From assembly GCA_016214445.1 (NCBI GenBank), contig JACROM010000088.1, forward strand, positions 1-6,027: a DNA stretch of 6,027 bases. Reading direction: 5' to 3'. This DNA is from Microcaldota archaeon (lineage in GTDB: Archaea > Micrarchaeota > Micrarchaeia > Norongarragalinales > Norongarragalinaceae). Under the pieces are notes generated by a model that saw only the letters and a program-made list of their open reading frames with translations, made no database searches and was not told the origin of the DNA. Positions 5,020-6,027 of this stretch are shown here, one piece after another. Numbering within the stretch: position 1 is the first letter of the stretch; every line of letters begins with the position of its first letter. The position numbers were made by a program, and so were the translations under genes.

Positions 5020-6027
5020 ATGATGAGACTTTTCGCCTCCTTCATCATAGTGTTATTGTTAGCAGAGATGTTTGTCCCGGTTGCTTATGCGGCGCCTGTT
5101 TCATCTGCTCCTGCTGCTCCGGAAGCGGAAAAAGTTTCAGCTCCGCTAACTGAAGCTGCCGGCGATACGAAAAAGCCACCTGAAACACCAACTGCAACTG
5201 AGGGCGTGCCTGCTTCTGCTGAAAAGAAAGAGGCGCAGAAAACCGCTTTTGTCGGAGGGTGCAAGATAGACTACATTTCAGAAGAGGAGCAGAAGGCGTT
5301 GTGGAACTACCTTTTCCCTAATGGCAAGCCTTTCCAGGCGGACTGGCTCAACGACCTTTCAATTGCGGAATCCCTTCTCAACCCCGAAACCCCGGAAGCA
5401 AACCTGAAGAAGAACATGCTCGAGGCGGAACAGCGCTACATGGTCCCTCTTGAAGAGTTGGCTGGGCTCACCGGCAGGACTCCTGAGGAAGCTGCCAAGG
5501 AACTTAAGATTTGGGATTCGAAAGCAGGCAAGGTCGGCAAGTCGTACCTGATAGACAACGTGCAGAAAGTGCCTGCCGCGATGGCCGTCCCGTACCTTGA
5601 GAAGAACGCAGTTGACAAGGGCAAAGGGCAGGTTGCCATAGCGCAGATACAGGAGCAAATCAAGTCCATGTTCTCCAAGAAGGAGCAGGACGATAAAGTG
5701 AAAGAGTTAGCGAAGCAGCTGAGGCCGTACGAGAAGTTCCGCGTAACGCTGCCGCAGAGCGCGAACCAGATGTCCCTTGCGGAGCTGTTCGCGCAGCACG
5801 GTATAGACCCCAACTCCTGTTTGTTGAAGAACGAAGTGATGATGGGCAGGGTTTCGTACGCTGCTATTCTTGATGCCGACCTCGCTTACGGTGCGGACAA
5901 CCCGCTCCTTTATTCCGGCAACTACGTTTCGCCAGCAACAGGCAAGAGTTCGGATGACCTGACGTCAAAGAGGACGTTCGATTTGTCCGAGCTTCCGGAG
6001 AGCGTGCGCGAACAATTGCCGCCTGAA
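5020..6027 (+). CDS. Secreted protein of unknown function (partial, runs off the window)
   Basis: The first 336 residues are present and the frame is open to the window's end. Residues 1-24 form a typical Sec signal peptide: R3, a hydrophobic core (LFASFIIVLLLA) and an AYA|A cleavage site after A24. A low-complexity Pro/Ala/Glu/Thr-rich linker follows at about 25-74 and would be extended and flexible. From about residue 75 the sequence becomes a globular, mostly helical-looking domain (FVGGCKIDYISEEEQ onwards) with only two cysteines (C81 and one in PNSCLLKN). No enzyme motif or known fold is recognised. Two adjacent ATGs (5020 and 5023) are possible starts and differ by one residue. The length and linker suggest a secreted or surface-tethered protein; a C-terminal anchor cannot be assessed because the gene is cut off. 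Confidence 0.8.
   Translation, partial: MMRLFASFIIVLLLAEMFVPVAYAAPVSSAPAAPEAEKVSAPLTEAAGDTKKPPETPTATEGVPASAEKKEAQKTAFVGGCKIDYISEEEQKALWNYLFPNGKPFQADWLNDLSIAESLLNPETPEANLKKNMLEAEQRYMVPLEELAGLTGRTPEEAAKELKIWDSKAGKVGKSYLIDNVQKVPAAMAVPYLEKNAVDKGKGQVAIAQIQEQIKSMFSKKEQDDKVKELAKQLRPYEKFRVTLPQSANQMSLAELFAQHGIDPNSCLLKNEVMMGRVSYAAILDADLAYGADNPLLYSGNYVSPATGKSSDDLTSKRTFDLSELPESVREQLPPE

Noticed and set aside
5359..5813. Two open frames antisense to the secreted protein
   Set aside because: They overlap each other and lack a promoter or motifs, while the plus-strand frame has a signal peptide and stays open for over 1 kb.

Overview
This 6-kb window looks archaeal. The start regions carry TATA-like boxes centred about 25-28 nt upstream of start codons (leaderless transcripts), while internal operon genes carry Shine-Dalgarno sites (GGAGGTG, GGGTGG). 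One protein has a clear class III (prepilin-type) signal peptide. None of the host genes belongs to a family I can name. The small membrane proteins, Cys-containing pilin-like ectodomains and moderate GC suggest a DPANN-type archaeon, possibly Diapherotrites- or Micrarchaeota-like. That lineage call is inference only.

Layout. (1) Positions 30-1162 hold an ISAzo13-family transposase gene with its own TATA box. Its DDE triad is intact, but the conserved C-terminal tail is missing, so it is probably an IS remnant. (2) Positions 1204-3475 are a tight three-gene operon read rightwards. Each gene encodes a protein with one N-terminal hydrophobic helix and an ectodomain that is probably extracytoplasmic. 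The genes overlap by 10 and 1 nt. The third carries a striking Arg/Gly-rich tandem repeat of about 90 residues in front of its prepilin-like motif. (3) Convergent to it on the minus strand (3516-4628) is a membrane protein with three predicted helices, a long charged region and a C-terminal four-CxxC zinc-binding module. (4) Divergent from that gene, a 79-residue two-helix membrane protein (4681-4920) appears to share one near-symmetrical TATA element with it. (5) The window ends inside a secreted protein with a Sec signal peptide and a Pro/Ala/Glu-rich linker (5020 to the end).

How the genes may work together: the three-gene operon plausibly makes a cell-surface assembly of pilin-like subunits. 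This rests on the class III motif in the first gene, a class III-like motif in the third, the shared architecture, a shared AVRCA motif in the second and third, and the translational coupling. No ATPase, prepilin peptidase or platform protein lies in the window, so a pilus function is not shown. The zinc-binding membrane protein, the small membrane protein and the secreted protein are further envelope genes with no identified role. No rRNA, tRNA or CRISPR array was seen.
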